NCBI RefSeq assembly: GCF_002100145.1
Contig: NZ_JXQD01000024.1
Coordinates: forward strand, 2,094 to 66,093
Length of the DNA stretch: 64,000 nucleotides
Origin: Vibrio sp. qd031
Lineage (GTDB): Bacteria; Pseudomonadota; Gammaproteobacteria; Enterobacterales; Vibrionaceae
Direction of reading: 5' to 3'
Shown here in pieces: positions 26,093 through 35,257 of the stretch. The position numbers and the translations under genes were made by a program. Below the pieces are notes generated by a model, which saw only the letters and a program-made list of their open reading frames with translations, was not told the DNA's origin and did no database searches. Within the stretch, counting starts at the first letter, position 1. Each line of letters starts with the position of its first letter.

Positions 26093-26438
26093 AGTACTCC
26101 CTTTTGTGCGAATGACACCAATATAGAGTGACGAGCTTTAGTTGGTTAGGTATTGATCTAGTTCAATTATTACACACTATTAGTGACATGAAATAACAAA
26201 CCAGTGAAGATAATACGCAGCAGCGTTAAAATGAGTTTACGCCACATGTTTTTTTTAAGTATACCGTTGTAAACCAACTCACTTGCCCACATCATAAGAA
26301 TAATCTCAAATATCGTGTGTTAGTACAGGCTGATTATAGATTGGTTTTGCCTATCGCATCGATAGATTTAACAAATTTTGCTATTGAATCGAGCATCGGT
26401 ACAATGCAAGTTAACACTCCACATAGGAAGGAAATTTA
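26093..26438. other. Divergent region between the iron-alcohol dehydrogenase gene and grxA
   Basis: About 345 bp without a gene. It holds an FNR-like site near the dehydrogenase side and must contain the grxA promoter near its right end. AT-rich; no stable hairpin or small ORF with a ribosome site was noticed. Confidence 0.45.
26153..26166 (-). promoter_or_regulatory. FNR-like box upstream of the alcohol dehydrogenase gene
   Basis: TTGATCTAGTTCAA matches the FNR consensus TTGAT-N4-ATCAA at nine of ten defined positions and sits about 60 bp before the start codon. Confidence 0.4.
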
Positions 26439-26702
26439 ATGTTTGTTGTTATTTTTGGTCGCCCTGGTTGCCCATTTTGTGTTCGTGCTAAAGAGCACGC
26501 AGAAACCCTTAAAGAAAAGCGTGACGATTTTAACTTCCGCTATGTGGATATCCATGCTGAAGGTATATCTAAAGCTGATCTAGAAAAAACAGTTGGTAAA
26601 CCTGTTGAAACGGTACCGCAAATCTTCATCGACCAAGACCATATTGGTGGATGCACTGAATTTGAAGCCTACGCAAAAGACAATTTAGGTCTTTTCGACT
26701 AA
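26439..26702 (+). CDS. grxA: Glutaredoxin 1
   Basis: An 87-residue cytosolic glutaredoxin, matching GrxA in length. The dithiol active site CPFC is at residues 11-14 (GRPGCPFCVRAKEHA). The cis-Pro region TVPQIFID (about 58-65) and the glutathione-binding GGCTEFEAYAK near residue 70 are intact. GrxA reduces ribonucleotide reductase, OxyR and protein disulfides using glutathione. The start has a good ribosome site (AGGAAGGAAA). Monocistronic with a terminator behind it; an OxyR site was not recognised. Confidence 0.96.
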   Translation: MFVVIFGRPGCPFCVRAKEHAETLKEKRDDFNFRYVDIHAEGISKADLEKTVGKPVETVPQIFIDQDHIGGCTEFEAYAKDNLGLFD

Positions 26703-26722
26703 TCTTCTGATTTATAAGCAAT

Positions 26723-26759
26723 AAAAAGCGGGGCTTGATATTTCAAGACCCGCTTTTTT
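26723..26759. terminator. Bidirectional terminator between grxA and fabV
   Basis: AAAAAGCGGG / CCCGCTTTTTT outer stem with an inner CTTGA / TCAAG stem and TATT loop. Confidence 0.85.
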
Positions 26760-26772
26760 ATAGCTAATGTGG

Positions 26773-27975
26773 TTAGATTTGAATAAAGCTGTGCGCAACT
26801 TGAGTATCGACATCTGCTTCGTAGTCTACGCCATCGACACCAAAACCAAACAGGCTTAAAAACTCTTCTTTATACTCTACGTAATCGGTTAGCTCTTTAA
26901 GGTTTTCAGTGGTCACTTGAGGCCATAGTTCACGACAGTGTTTCTGGATGTCTTCGCGAAGCTCCCAATCGTCAAGACGCAAGCGATTTTTATCGTCCAC
27001 TTCTGCAGCGCTACCGTCTTCTTTGTAAAGCCGTTGACTAAACATGCGATAGATTTGCTCCATGCATCCCTCGTGAACACCTTCTTCACGCATTTTCTTA
27101 AATACCATCGCGATATATAAAGGCATGACCGGAATTGCAGAGCTTGCTTGTGTCACAACTGATTTAAGAACGGCAACGTTAGCACTTCCGCCAGTTGCTG
27201 ATAGCTTCTCATTTAGAGCGGCGGCGGCGCGATCAAGATCCATTTTCGCACGGCCTAGAGCACCATCCCAGTAGATTGGCCAGGTAAGCTCAGTACCAAT
27301 ATAACTGTAGGCTACCGTTTTGCACGCTGGTGCTAACACATCCGCTTTCGCTAGTGCGTCTATCCACAGTTCCCAATCTTCTCCACCCATAACGGTAACA
27401 GTGTCGGCAATCTCTTGTTCCGTCGCAGGTTCGACGCTCGCTTCGATGATTGCGTCTTTGTTGGTGTCTACCGCTGTTGCGGTATACGTTTCGCCGATTG
27501 GCTTAAGAGCCGAGCGAATCAATTCACCGCTATCAGGCAATTTACGAACCGGAGAAGCCAATGAATAGACGACCATATCAATCTGTCCGAGGTCTTGCTT
27601 GATAAGATCGATGGTTTTTTGCTTAGCGTCATGCGAGAAAGCATCACCATTCAAGCTTTTAGAATACAAACCAGCTTCTGTTGCAAGTTTGTCAAACGCG
27701 GCAGCGTTGTAAAAACCTGCGGTGCCTGGCTTACGCTCGGTACCTTCTTTTTCAAAAAAGACGCCAATCGTAGACGCATCACCGCCAAAGGCTGCTGCGA
27801 TTCGAGATGAAAGGCCGTAACCACTTGATGAGCCAATTACCAGCACTCGTTTCGGTGCGTTTTTGATCTTACCCTGCGCTTTTGTGTAGGCGATTTGTTG
27901 TTTTACGTTTGCTTCACACCCTACTGGATGAGTAGTGGTACAAATAAAGCCACGAATTCGAGGTTTAATAATCAT
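26773..27975 (-). CDS. fabV: Enoyl-ACP reductase FabV (NADH)
   Basis: A 400-residue short-chain-dehydrogenase-like enzyme, larger than FabI as expected for FabV. It reduces trans-2-enoyl-ACP in the last step of fatty-acid elongation and is naturally resistant to triclosan; the class was first described in Vibrio cholerae. The nucleotide-binding [20 protein letters not shown] is at about residues 44-63. The catalytic pair spaced Tyr-x8-Lys is in [10 protein letters not shown] (about 235-244). The C-terminal [14 protein letters not shown] matches the family. Monocistronic; no second enoyl reductase in the window. Confidence 0.97.
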   Translation of the reverse strand: MIIKPRIRGFICTTTHPVGCEANVKQQIAYTKAQGKIKNAPKRVLVIGSSSGYGLSSRIAAAFGGDASTIGVFFEKEGTERKPGTAGFYNAAAFDKLATEAGLYSKSLNGDAFSHDAKQKTIDLIKQDLGQIDMVVYSLASPVRKLPDSGELIRSALKPIGETYTATAVDTNKDAIIEASVEPATEQEIADTVTVMGGEDWELWIDALAKADVLAPACKTVAYSYIGTELTWPIYWDGALGRAKMDLDRAAAALNEKLSATGGSANVAVLKSVVTQASSAIPVMPLYIAMVFKKMREEGVHEGCMEQIYRMFSQRLYKEDGSAAEVDDKNRLRLDDWELREDIQKHCRELWPQVTTENLKELTDYVEYKEEFLSLFGFGVDGVDYEADVDTQVAHSFIQI

Positions 27976-28144
27976 TGTTCGGTTCCTTAAAATTTCTGCC
28001 TTAGGATAATGATTCCTATGCAGTTTCGCACCCTAAATCTTCTCAATATAGGCGAAATGTGAAGTGGTTGGAGCACTAGAGAGTGGAATCTTAAGCCCAA
28101 AAACCTGCATTGATGTCTCAAATGCCCGAAATTAGTCTCTAAAA

Positions 28145-28185
28145 TTGATGCAAATCACGCGATTGCCGTTTTTAGCCTCTACACT
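28145..28185 (+). promoter_or_regulatory. FNR-like site and -10 element in class II arrangement upstream of the ACT-domain gene
   Basis: TTGATGCAAATCAC (28145-28158) matches the FNR consensus at nine of ten positions. A TACACT -10-like hexamer lies at 28180-28185, which would put the FNR centre at about -41 relative to the expected transcription start near 28192. This is the classical geometry for activation by FNR. Confidence 0.5.
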
Positions 28186-28238
28186 AAAAATAGACCTAAA
28201 ATTAAACCATTCACTCGGGCTGTATGGAGGAATTCACC

Positions 28239-28751
28239 ATGGACACTACATTCATTGTCAATTTTATTGGAAAGGCGACCCCAGCTACCATAAAAGAACT
28301 CACCGCAATCACTCATGAAAATGGCGGCAAGTGGCTAATAAGTAAGGTGAACTTTATAGAAGATCAAGTCGCGGCAGTGGTGAAGATTAATCTACCAAAA
28401 CAAAATGAAGAAACGGTAAAAAACGCCTTCTGTAACTACAAAGATCTCGTTGTACAGTTCGTCGATTCAAACGCTTCAATGCATGAGAAGAGTGAGATAT
28501 TCAGCTTACGCATCGACGCGAATGATCGAGCGGGTATCGTCAATGAAATCACTCAGGTTCTGGACGATCAGGGAATACATATTGTCGATATGGATTGTCA
28601 CCGAGTCTTCGTTGCCGGTGGCGGTGGTGTGAGTTCGAGCTTGTTTAGTGCTCAAGTCGCCATACAAATACCCGCACAGATTAGCATCGACGATATTACC
28701 AATGAGTTGGAGTCACTGAGCGAGGATACTCGTGTGATCATCACAACTTAA
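28239..28751 (+). CDS. ACT-domain protein, GcvR-like
   Basis: A 170-residue protein starting at the ATG behind GGAGGAATTCACC. It has two ACT domains: an N-terminal one (FIVNFIGKATPATIKELTAI, about 5-24) and a C-terminal one (FSLRIDANDRAGIVNEITQV, about 88-107, then GIHIVDMDCHRV). The family includes GcvR, which binds glycine and represses the glycine cleavage activator GcvA. The G..TPATIKEL start matches GcvR-type proteins, but identity with GcvR itself is not clear. An FNR-like promoter upstream suggests anaerobic induction. It is not next to gcv genes. Confidence 0.8.
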   Translation: MDTTFIVNFIGKATPATIKELTAITHENGGKWLISKVNFIEDQVAAVVKINLPKQNEETVKNAFCNYKDLVVQFVDSNASMHEKSEIFSLRIDANDRAGIVNEITQVLDDQGIHIVDMDCHRVFVAGGGGVSSSLFSAQVAIQIPAQISIDDITNELESLSEDTRVIITT

Positions 28752-28789
28752 CTCACTGCGAAACCTCACCGCTAATAGTTGTACAAATG

Positions 28790-28821
28790 CGCCATAACTG
28801 AAGATGTTGTCAGTTATGGCG
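28790..28821. terminator. Hairpin terminator between the ACT-domain gene and nspC
   Basis: Perfect 11-bp stem CGCCATAACTG / CAGTTATGGCG with a 10-nt loop, followed on the plus strand by GTTTTATT, between convergent genes. Confidence 0.7.
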
Positions 28822-28837
28822 TGTTTTATTAGAAGAG

Positions 28838-29971
28838 CTAACTCACGCTCCATTGAGATAGTGAGCGTTTAAAATCGTTGTAGTCAAACTCGTTCAGCTT
28901 CTCAATGTCGCCATTGCTGCGTTTGCAGTACACCGATGGCATCCGTAGACCATTAAACCAGTTGAGTTTCACCATGGTATAACCCGCACTGTCTAAAATG
29001 TGCAAACGCTGACCGATTTTTAATGGCTCACTAAAGCGAGTTTCACAAAACTGGTCACCCGCTAAACAAGAACATGAGCCAATCACATATTCGTGCTCGC
29101 CCTGTTCATCAGCTTCTAATATCGACGCAGGCTCGTCATATATAAGCGTGTCGAGTCTATGTGCTTCAGTGGCCGAATCAACAATCGCCGTTTTTTTATG
29201 GTTATCCACGATATCAACCACGGTGACAACAAGGTCGGTGGTTTTAGTAATGATCGCCTCACCCGGCTCCAGATACAATTGCACACCATGTTTGTCAGAA
29301 AACGCCTTTAGCGCCGCAGCCAATTTTGGAATGTCATAACCAGGCCAGGTAAAGAAGACACCTCCACCTAAACTGACCCAGCTCATAGTATCTAGGTACT
29401 GCCCAAACTGCTCTGAAATAGAATCAAGCAATGTGATAAACGCATCCACATCTTTATTTTCACAGTTCATGTGAAACATCACACCTTCAACGCTTGCCAA
29501 TGCGTCTGCTTGAATATGGCTTGCCTGCACCCCTAGACGGGAAAATGCTCTTGCGGGATCCGCCAAATCCTGTCCAGCGTAGCTCACCCCAGGGTTAAGT
29601 CGAAGACCAATGGATGCCTTACCTTCAACCAGATGACGATAAGCCGCCAACTGGGATTGCGAATTAAAGATCATTTTGTCACAAACATCGGCAACGTCTA
29701 CTACATCTTGTTCGCTGTACCCCACGCTGTACGCATGCGTCTCACCACCAAAGGTTTCGTGACCCAACTTAACTTCGTAAGGACCACTACTGGTGGTGCC
29801 GTCTAAATAGGGTTTTATGATGTCAAACACCCCCCAAGTAGAAAAACACTTAAGCGCCAATACGAGCTTCACGCCAGAGAGCTCTTTTAGTTGCTTTGCT
29901 TTTTCAAGATTGGCGACGAGCTTCTGCTCATCAATCATAAAATAAGGCGTTTTTAAGGTGGTATCGTTCAT
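28838..29971 (-). CDS. nspC: Carboxynorspermidine decarboxylase
   Basis: A 377-residue PLP decarboxylase of the alanine-racemase fold. It removes CO2 from carboxynorspermidine to give norspermidine, a polyamine that controls Vibrio biofilms through NspS/MbaA. I start at the ATG 29969-29971 ([14 protein letters not shown]), as in family members. The PLP lysine is in LVLALKCFS (about 34-42). Other motifs are [16 protein letters not shown] and the C-terminal [10 protein letters not shown], which carries the active-site cysteine. It is the last gene of the three-gene norspermidine operon, 75 bp after the dehydrogenase gene. Confidence 0.95.
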   Translation of the reverse strand: MNDTTLKTPYFMIDEQKLVANLEKAKQLKELSGVKLVLALKCFSTWGVFDIIKPYLDGTTSSGPYEVKLGHETFGGETHAYSVGYSEQDVVDVADVCDKMIFNSQSQLAAYRHLVEGKASIGLRLNPGVSYAGQDLADPARAFSRLGVQASHIQADALASVEGVMFHMNCENKDVDAFITLLDSISEQFGQYLDTMSWVSLGGGVFFTWPGYDIPKLAAALKAFSDKHGVQLYLEPGEAIITKTTDLVVTVVDIVDNHKKTAIVDSATEAHRLDTLIYDEPASILEADEQGEHEYVIGSCSCLAGDQFCETRFSEPLKIGQRLHILDSAGYTMVKLNWFNGLRMPSVYCKRSNGDIEKLNEFDYNDFKRSLSQWSVS

Positions 29972-30046
29972 AGGATTATGTCTAGAAGTCGTTGTAAGGA
30001 AAAAGCCGATGCACTGCATCGGCTTTGGTCAGAGTCTTGGGTTTTA

Positions 30047-31291
30047 TTATTTCAAGATTTTGATGTCTGGCTGCGCAACATCGAGCTCTTGTACGTGCCA
30101 ATCCAAACCAATTTCTGGCATGGTTTCTAGGAACGGATCCGGGTCGAGTTGCTCCATGTTGAACACACCCTTGTCTGCCCACTTGCCGCGGAAAAACTGT
30201 AATGCCGCAGTAATAGCAGGAACACCAGTCGTGTATGAAATGGCTTGATGCTCTACATCTTCATAAGCAACTTCGTGATCGGCATTATTGTAGATAAATA
30301 CGCTACGCGGCTTACCGTCTTTTTGCCCTTGAACCCAAGTACCGATGCAGGTTTTACCCGTATACCCTGGAGCCAAGGAAGTAGGATCTGGCAGCAGCGC
30401 TTTGAGTACGTGAAGCGGTTGAACGACAGTTCCATCATGCAAGGTAAGAGGATCTGGGCTCAATAGGCCAATGTCACGCATGCAGTTAAAGTAATTGAGG
30501 TATTGATCACCAAAGCCCATCCAAAATTCAATGCGCTTAGCAGGAATAAACTCCTGCATTGAGCGAACTTCATCGTGCGCCATAGAGTACACTTTGTGCT
30601 TTCCAACGAGCGGGAAATCAAACTCCAACATACGTGAGTGACAAGGCACCTGTTTCCACTCTTCGTTTTCCCAGTAGAAAGAGTCACCTTGGATCTCTAA
30701 CATATTCGTTTCAGGGTCGAAGTTGGTAGCAAACTTTTTACCGTGGTCGCCAGCATTAACATCCATTACATCAATGGTGTCTATCTCATCAAACAAATGC
30801 TTAACAGCATACGCGGCAAAGACCGACACTACACCTGGATCAAATCCAGCACCGAGAATTCCAGTGATACCCGCTTGTTCAAACTTTTCACGGTAACCCC
30901 ACTGCCAATCGTACGCTTGAGGCACTTGTTGGCCTTCCGAGCATAAATCCACCGCTACAGACGTATCCAAGTAGTTTACTTTGGCTTGATAACACGCTTC
31001 CATGATCGTCATGTTGACCCAAGGAGGCCCTGCATTGATCACAAGATCGGGCTTAACCTCTTTGATCAGCGCAACCAACGCTTCTACATCGTCTGCGTTT
31101 ACTGCGCGAGATTCTAGTTTTTTAGTTGAATCTTTTAAGTTGTTCTTTTTATTAATTGATTCAATGATTTTTTCACACTTCGACACTGTACGAGACGCGA
31201 TTGTAATATCACCCAGTACGTCGTTGTTTTGCGCCGCTTTATGCGCTACAACCCAACCAACGCCGCCCGCACCAATTTGAAGAATTGCCAT
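30047..31291 (-). CDS. Carboxynorspermidine dehydrogenase/synthase (saccharopine dehydrogenase family)
   Basis: A 414-residue reductase. It condenses 1,3-diaminopropane with aspartate semialdehyde using NADPH to form carboxynorspermidine (or carboxyspermidine from putrescine). The N-terminal nucleotide-binding motif is LQIGAGGVGWVVAHKAA (about 4-20). Family blocks INAGPPWVNMTIMEACY (about 86-102) and GFDPGVVSVFAAY follow. Its position between the diaminobutyrate transaminase/decarboxylase gene and nspC fixes the role. Gene order is the same as the VC1625-VC1624-VC1623 cluster of V. cholerae. The gap to the upstream gene is 26 bp. Confidence 0.93.
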   Translation of the reverse strand: MAILQIGAGGVGWVVAHKAAQNNDVLGDITIASRTVSKCEKIIESINKKNNLKDSTKKLESRAVNADDVEALVALIKEVKPDLVINAGPPWVNMTIMEACYQAKVNYLDTSVAVDLCSEGQQVPQAYDWQWGYREKFEQAGITGILGAGFDPGVVSVFAAYAVKHLFDEIDTIDVMDVNAGDHGKKFATNFDPETNMLEIQGDSFYWENEEWKQVPCHSRMLEFDFPLVGKHKVYSMAHDEVRSMQEFIPAKRIEFWMGFGDQYLNYFNCMRDIGLLSPDPLTLHDGTVVQPLHVLKALLPDPTSLAPGYTGKTCIGTWVQGQKDGKPRSVFIYNNADHEVAYEDVEHQAISYTTGVPAITAALQFFRGKWADKGVFNMEQLDPDPFLETMPEIGLDWHVQELDVAQPDIKILK

Positions 31292-31317
31292 GTTTTTTAT
31301 TTCCTATACTTGTTCAC

Positions 31318-34209
31318 TCAAGAAGCGTTCAGTTCAAGAGCTAACGCATCGATGTCGTTTAATAATTGTTCAAAGTCTGACAGAGTCAAACAGGGGTTAA
31401 GAATCGTTAATTTAAGGGCTGTTTTACCCGCTATGACGGTTTCACCCAGTACTGCTACGCCGCGCACCAATGCTTGGATGCGAACGTTTTGATTCAGTGC
31501 ATCCAACGAATCCATTGATCCATGTGTCGCTCTAAAGAGCACTGTCGACAAGCTTGGTTTTGCCAACAGCTCAAAGTGTTCGTTTTGATCAACGAGCTCT
31601 GCAACTTGCAGTGTCTGATCTAACAGATGGTCATACATGCGACCCAACTCGTGTGCGCCTACATTTTGCATCGTCATAAACACTTTGAGAGCATCAAATC
31701 GCTTAGTTGTAGCAATCGACTTATCCACTAAGTTAGGCAACTCATCGTGTTCGCGATTCAGATAATCCGCATGGTGCAACAAGAACTTGAAGTTCGATTT
31801 GTCATTTACTAATAGTGCGCCACAACTGATTGTTTGATAAAACAGTTTGTGAAAATCAACACTAATCGACGTCGCTTTTTCAATGCCTTTTAAACGAGGC
31901 TTAGCTTGGCTAAATATCAACGCGCCGCCGTAAGCTCCGTCAACATGCATCCATAAATTATGCACAGAAGCGACTTGAGCGATTGTGTCGAGATCATCAA
32001 TAGCACCGTGGTCGGTCGTACCAGCTGTACCTACCACAGCAAATGGAATCAAGCCTTCTGCTTTTGCGTTAGCAACAACTGACTCAAGCAGTTCTGCCTT
32101 CATCGTACCGTCTTGGTTAGCAGGAACGGTTAATACCGCCTTTTCCCCTAGCCCCATCCACGATGCAGATTTTTGCACGGTGAAGTGTGCGTTTTCAGAG
32201 CAGACAATCCGTAATTTATGTGCGTAATCAGGTAAACCCAGCTTTTGAATTGAGTGCCCATCTGTATGATCAGCAATCCAGTCACGGGCTAGCAGCAATC
32301 CCATCTGATTAGATTGTGTGCCACCACTGGTAATGATGCCGTCCGACCCCGTACTCATCTCGTACTTTTCGCACAACCAATCAACCACTTTTTGTTCAAC
32401 ATACGTTGCAGCTGATGCTTGATCCCATGAATCCATGGATTGATTTAGCACTGCAATGATCGACTCAGCCACGATAGAAGGCATTAACGGTGGTGTATGT
32501 AAATGCGCGATACAATTTGGGTGCTGCGTAAAGATAGAATGATTAACCACTAAATCAGCGGTTTCATTGACCACGTCTTGCAAATCGAAATTGTGAGAAT
32601 CCAAGTCTACTTGATTTATGGCTGCTTCCAACGCTTTAGGGTCAATACCTGAGTATGGTTTGTCAACGGTTTCAAAAACCTGTTTCAGTTTCTGAGTCGT
32701 ATGACGCATCACTTTAGCAAATTCGTCTGCGCCTCTTTCGCCAGTTTGAATAAAGTGTTTTTTCCACTCTTGGTGCGCCGCTGAAGGTGCCACTAACTCA
32801 CCACCTGCCGCTAGAATCGCTTGCTCTACCACTCGTAATGCAAAGTCTATTTGTTCGAAACTTATGATAAGTGGTGGCAAAAATCGCAATACCGATCCAT
32901 TGCGCCCACCTTTTTCAACCATTAGGCCACGCTCAAGTGCAGCACGTTGAATGGCAAGCGTAAGCTCGCCATCGGCAACAGGCTCACCAAATTTATTGAG
33001 CTTGCCTTGCGTGTTTTTAATCTCGACACCAAGCATCAAACCTTTACCACGTACATCAGCGATGCAGTTCACTCGGCTTTGAATACTTTCAAGACCCATG
33101 CGTAAATAATTACCCGCAATATTAGCGTGCTCAACCAAACTGTCACGCTCGATGATCTCAAGCGCTTTTGCACCAGACACCATCGCTAATTGGTTACCGC
33201 GAAACGTGCCCGTATGCTCGCCAGCATTCCAAGTATCAATCTCTTTTTTAAACACCAACAAAGACATCGGCAGTCCACCACCAATGGCTTTGGACAAACA
33301 CAAGATGTCAGGTGCAATACCAGCTTCTTCAAACGCAAAGCGATAGCCAGTTTTACCCACACCACATTGGATTTCATCCAGAATAAGTAGGATTTCGTGC
33401 TCGTCACAGATACGGCGCAACTCTTTCATCCACTGCACAGGAGCTGGGATCACCCCCCCTTCCCCTTGGACTGGCTCAACAATGATTGCGGCAGGCTTCA
33501 TAATCCCAGCTTCATCGTCATTGAGTAAGCGTTCGATATAGCGAATGCCTGCGTTAGCACCTTCTTCGCCGCCTAAACCAAATGGGCAACGTAGATCATA
33601 CGGGAACGGCATAAAGTGTACGTCCGACATCAAACCAGTTCGACGCGCTTTGGTACCAAGATTACCCATCATGCCCATCGTACCGTTTGTCATGCCATGG
33701 TAAGCACCACGGAACGCAAACATGGTGTTACGACCCGTGGTTTGCTTCGCCAGTTTGATCGCCGCTTCAACCGCGTCGGCACCAGAAGGTCCACAAAATT
33801 GAATCGCAGAGTTGTTGGAAAACTCTTTAGGCAAAAACGCTTTGACTCGCTTGATAAACGTATCTTTCGCTTCAGTGGTGATGTCTAAGGTCTGATATGG
33901 CAGACCAGAGTCCAATTGCGCCTTAAGAGCTTGGTTAATCTCTGGGTGGTTATACCCTAACGCTAACGTTCCTGCACCGGCTAGACAGTCTAAAAAGATT
34001 TGCCCACGAGTATCTTCAACAAGCGCACCATAGGCACGCTTAATCGCGATAGGTATGCGTCGTGGGTAAGACCGCACTTCAGATTCATGCTGCTGTTGGT
34101 CCAGCAAAATTTGGTCAGGAGAAAGATCGTACAAACCATCGGTTTGCGGCACCGCAAATGGGAAGGCCTTCTCAAGTGAAGACATTTCGAATTCGAAAGC
34201 AGAGCTCAT
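31318..34209 (-). CDS. Fused L-2,4-diaminobutyrate:2-oxoglutarate aminotransferase / L-2,4-diaminobutyrate decarboxylase
   Basis: A 963-residue two-enzyme fusion. Residues about 1-455 are a class III aminotransferase making diaminobutyrate from aspartate semialdehyde, with PLP lysine in CLSKAIGGGLPMSLL (about 310). Residues about 490-963 are a group II decarboxylase making 1,3-diaminopropane, with HVDGAYGGALIF and the PLP lysine in SVDFHKLFYQT (about 788). The same fusion opens the norspermidine operon in Vibrio. Both active sites look intact. A long leader with a short ORF and an inverted repeat precedes it. Confidence 0.95.
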   Translation of the reverse strand: MSSAFEFEMSSLEKAFPFAVPQTDGLYDLSPDQILLDQQQHESEVRSYPRRIPIAIKRAYGALVEDTRGQIFLDCLAGAGTLALGYNHPEINQALKAQLDSGLPYQTLDITTEAKDTFIKRVKAFLPKEFSNNSAIQFCGPSGADAVEAAIKLAKQTTGRNTMFAFRGAYHGMTNGTMGMMGNLGTKARRTGLMSDVHFMPFPYDLRCPFGLGGEEGANAGIRYIERLLNDDEAGIMKPAAIIVEPVQGEGGVIPAPVQWMKELRRICDEHEILLILDEIQCGVGKTGYRFAFEEAGIAPDILCLSKAIGGGLPMSLLVFKKEIDTWNAGEHTGTFRGNQLAMVSGAKALEIIERDSLVEHANIAGNYLRMGLESIQSRVNCIADVRGKGLMLGVEIKNTQGKLNKFGEPVADGELTLAIQRAALERGLMVEKGGRNGSVLRFLPPLIISFEQIDFALRVVEQAILAAGGELVAPSAAHQEWKKHFIQTGERGADEFAKVMRHTTQKLKQVFETVDKPYSGIDPKALEAAINQVDLDSHNFDLQDVVNETADLVVNHSIFTQHPNCIAHLHTPPLMPSIVAESIIAVLNQSMDSWDQASAATYVEQKVVDWLCEKYEMSTGSDGIITSGGTQSNQMGLLLARDWIADHTDGHSIQKLGLPDYAHKLRIVCSENAHFTVQKSASWMGLGEKAVLTVPANQDGTMKAELLESVVANAKAEGLIPFAVVGTAGTTDHGAIDDLDTIAQVASVHNLWMHVDGAYGGALIFSQAKPRLKGIEKATSISVDFHKLFYQTISCGALLVNDKSNFKFLLHHADYLNREHDELPNLVDKSIATTKRFDALKVFMTMQNVGAHELGRMYDHLLDQTLQVAELVDQNEHFELLAKPSLSTVLFRATHGSMDSLDALNQNVRIQALVRGVAVLGETVIAGKTALKLTILNPCLTLSDFEQLLNDIDALALELNAS

Positions 34210-34328
34210 TTAATTACCTATAGGATAAACAGCAGCGCATACAACAGAAGCACTGATAAAACAGGGGGATCGACACTAACGCTAACAGTCGCGTTAGAAT
34301 CAAATAGATTTGCTAGGGGATCGAACGA

Positions 34329-34394
34329 TCAAGGTTCGGTGATAACACTGCAGTTTGGTACGACACAGCTGACAGGAGATTGATTATTTTTCAT
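34329..34394 (-). CDS. Putative 21-aa leader peptide upstream of the norspermidine operon
   Basis: ATG at 34392-34394, TGA at 34329-34331, peptide MKNNQSPVSCVVPNCSVITE plus a final Pro. An AGG lies a few bases upstream. It ends 120 bp before the first structural gene. Leader peptides of this kind control some polyamine genes by translation stalling. No run of one regulatory codon is obvious, so coding status is uncertain. Confidence 0.35.
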   Translation of the reverse strand: MKNNQSPVSCVVPNCSVITEP

Positions 34395-34459
34395 GTTGGG
34401 TGCCTTTGAGTGATGTCAGCCTCACTAAAGTGAGTGTCCATGACATTTACTATCCCATC

Positions 34460-34484
34460 TACTAAATAGCGACTCTATTTAGTA
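34460..34484 (-). promoter_or_regulatory. Perfect 10-bp inverted repeat upstream of the norspermidine operon
   Basis: TACTAAATAG-CGACT-CTATTTAGTA, arms identical over ten bases with a 5-bp spacer, about 250 bp before the first gene. The geometry suits a dimeric regulator operator near the promoter or an RNA hairpin at the transcript start. Confidence 0.45.
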
Positions 34485-34796
34485 CCTACTATACGCAAGA
34501 CATCATCAGCGGGATGCGCTTGCGCGTCACTTTTGGCTACAGGCCAAGATTGCGGCCAATATTACCAAAATTTTACGTAGTGGCAAGACTATTTTTTGCT
34601 TATTTATTAAGCAACACACACTCAAGCAACACCACTAATTATCCCAAAAGCTCAATAGAACAGCATGAATTCAATCAACTTTATTCTAGTGCGTTACACT
34701 TCTAAGTTGCCGACTAAATTCTGTTCAATTCCGCACCACACTATGGGAGCCTTTATATGCCGCCTATATCCGCTAATTCTTTAGACATTCAAGATC

Positions 34797-34821
34797 AAAA
34801 AAACCAGCTCGAAAGCTGGTT
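34797..34821 (-). terminator. Terminator of the tRNA operon
   Basis: On the minus strand AACCAGCT-TTCG-AGCTGGTT is followed by seven T residues, 12 bp after the last tRNA. Confidence 0.9.
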
Positions 34822-34833
34822 ATTTTAAGAATT

Positions 34834-34909
34834 TGGAGCGACACACGAGGTTCGAACTCGTGACCTCAACCTTGGCAAGGTTGCGCTCTACCAACTGAGC
34901 TAGTGTCGC
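34834..34909 (-). tRNA. tRNA-Gly (GCC), copy 1
   Basis: 76 nt including the encoded CCA. Acceptor GCGACAC / GTGTCGC, D-arm AGCTCAGTTGGTAGAGC, anticodon stem CAACC / GGTTG with loop TTGCCAA (GCC), T-loop TTCGAAC. It is the last tRNA of the array in transcription order. Confidence 0.97.
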
Positions 34910-34928
34910 AAATTCATATTTGAAATTA

Positions 34929-35002
34929 TGGAGGCGCGTCCCGGAGTCGAACCGAGGTCCACGGATTTGCAATCCGCTGCATAGCCACTCTGCCAACGCG
35001 CC
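34929..35002 (-). tRNA. tRNA-Cys (GCA), copy 1
   Basis: 74 nt with encoded CCA. Acceptor GGCGCGT / ACGCGCC, anticodon stem CGGAT / ATCCG-type with loop TTGCAAA (GCA), T-loop TTCGACT. Precedes tRNA-Gly copy 1 by 19 bp. Confidence 0.97.
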
Positions 35003-35051
35003 ATATTTCTGTAGCTAGCGCTACTGAGTTTTCTACTTGAAAGCAGGAAAC

Positions 35052-35174
35052 TGGAACGACGCGACCGGCTAGGGCACGAGGTTCTCTTAAATTGGAACGA
35101 CGCGACCGGCTAGGGCACGAGGTTCTCTTAAATTGGAACGACGCGACCGGCTAGGGCACGAGGTTCTCTTAAAT
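35052..35174 (-). repeat. Three tandem identical 41-bp spacer repeats ending in CCA, between tRNA-Gly and tRNA-Cys
   Basis: Units at 35052-35092, 35093-35133 and 35134-35174 are identical. In transcript sense each begins ATTTAAGAGAACC immediately after a CCA and ends GGTCGCGTCGTTCCA, so every unit finishes with a tRNA-like CCA end. The block directly follows the CCA of tRNA-Gly copy 2. They do not fold into a full tRNA and look like duplicated tRNA 3'-end relics. Confidence 0.9.
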
Positions 35175-35250
35175 TGGAGCGACACACGAGGTTCGAACTC
35201 GTGACCTCAACCTTGGCAAGGTTGCGCTCTACCAACTGAGCTAGTGTCGC
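35175..35250 (-). tRNA. tRNA-Gly (GCC), copy 2
   Basis: Same 76-nt sequence as copy 1, with loop TTGCCAA and encoded CCA. It is followed directly by the three 41-bp repeats. Confidence 0.97.
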
Positions 35251-35257
35251 AAATAAA

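Larger units (their letters stand above)
34210..34796 (-). other. Long upstream region of the norspermidine operon
   Basis: Nearly 590 bp between the operon and the tRNA terminator. On the minus strand it holds a perfect inverted repeat (34460-34484), then a 21-codon leader ORF (34329-34394), then a hairpin-capable segment (TAACGC / GCGTTA around 34290) before the first structural gene. Plus-strand frames here look non-coding. A structured leader with polyamine-responsive control is a possibility, not shown. Confidence 0.45.

Noticed and set aside
34514..34705. Plus-strand 63-codon frame upstream of the norspermidine operon
   Set aside because: Low-complexity Asn/Ser content, no ribosome site and unlikely composition; treated as non-coding.
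35052..35174. Tandem repeats as a CRISPR array
   Set aside because: Units are contiguous with no unique spacers and lie inside a tRNA operon.
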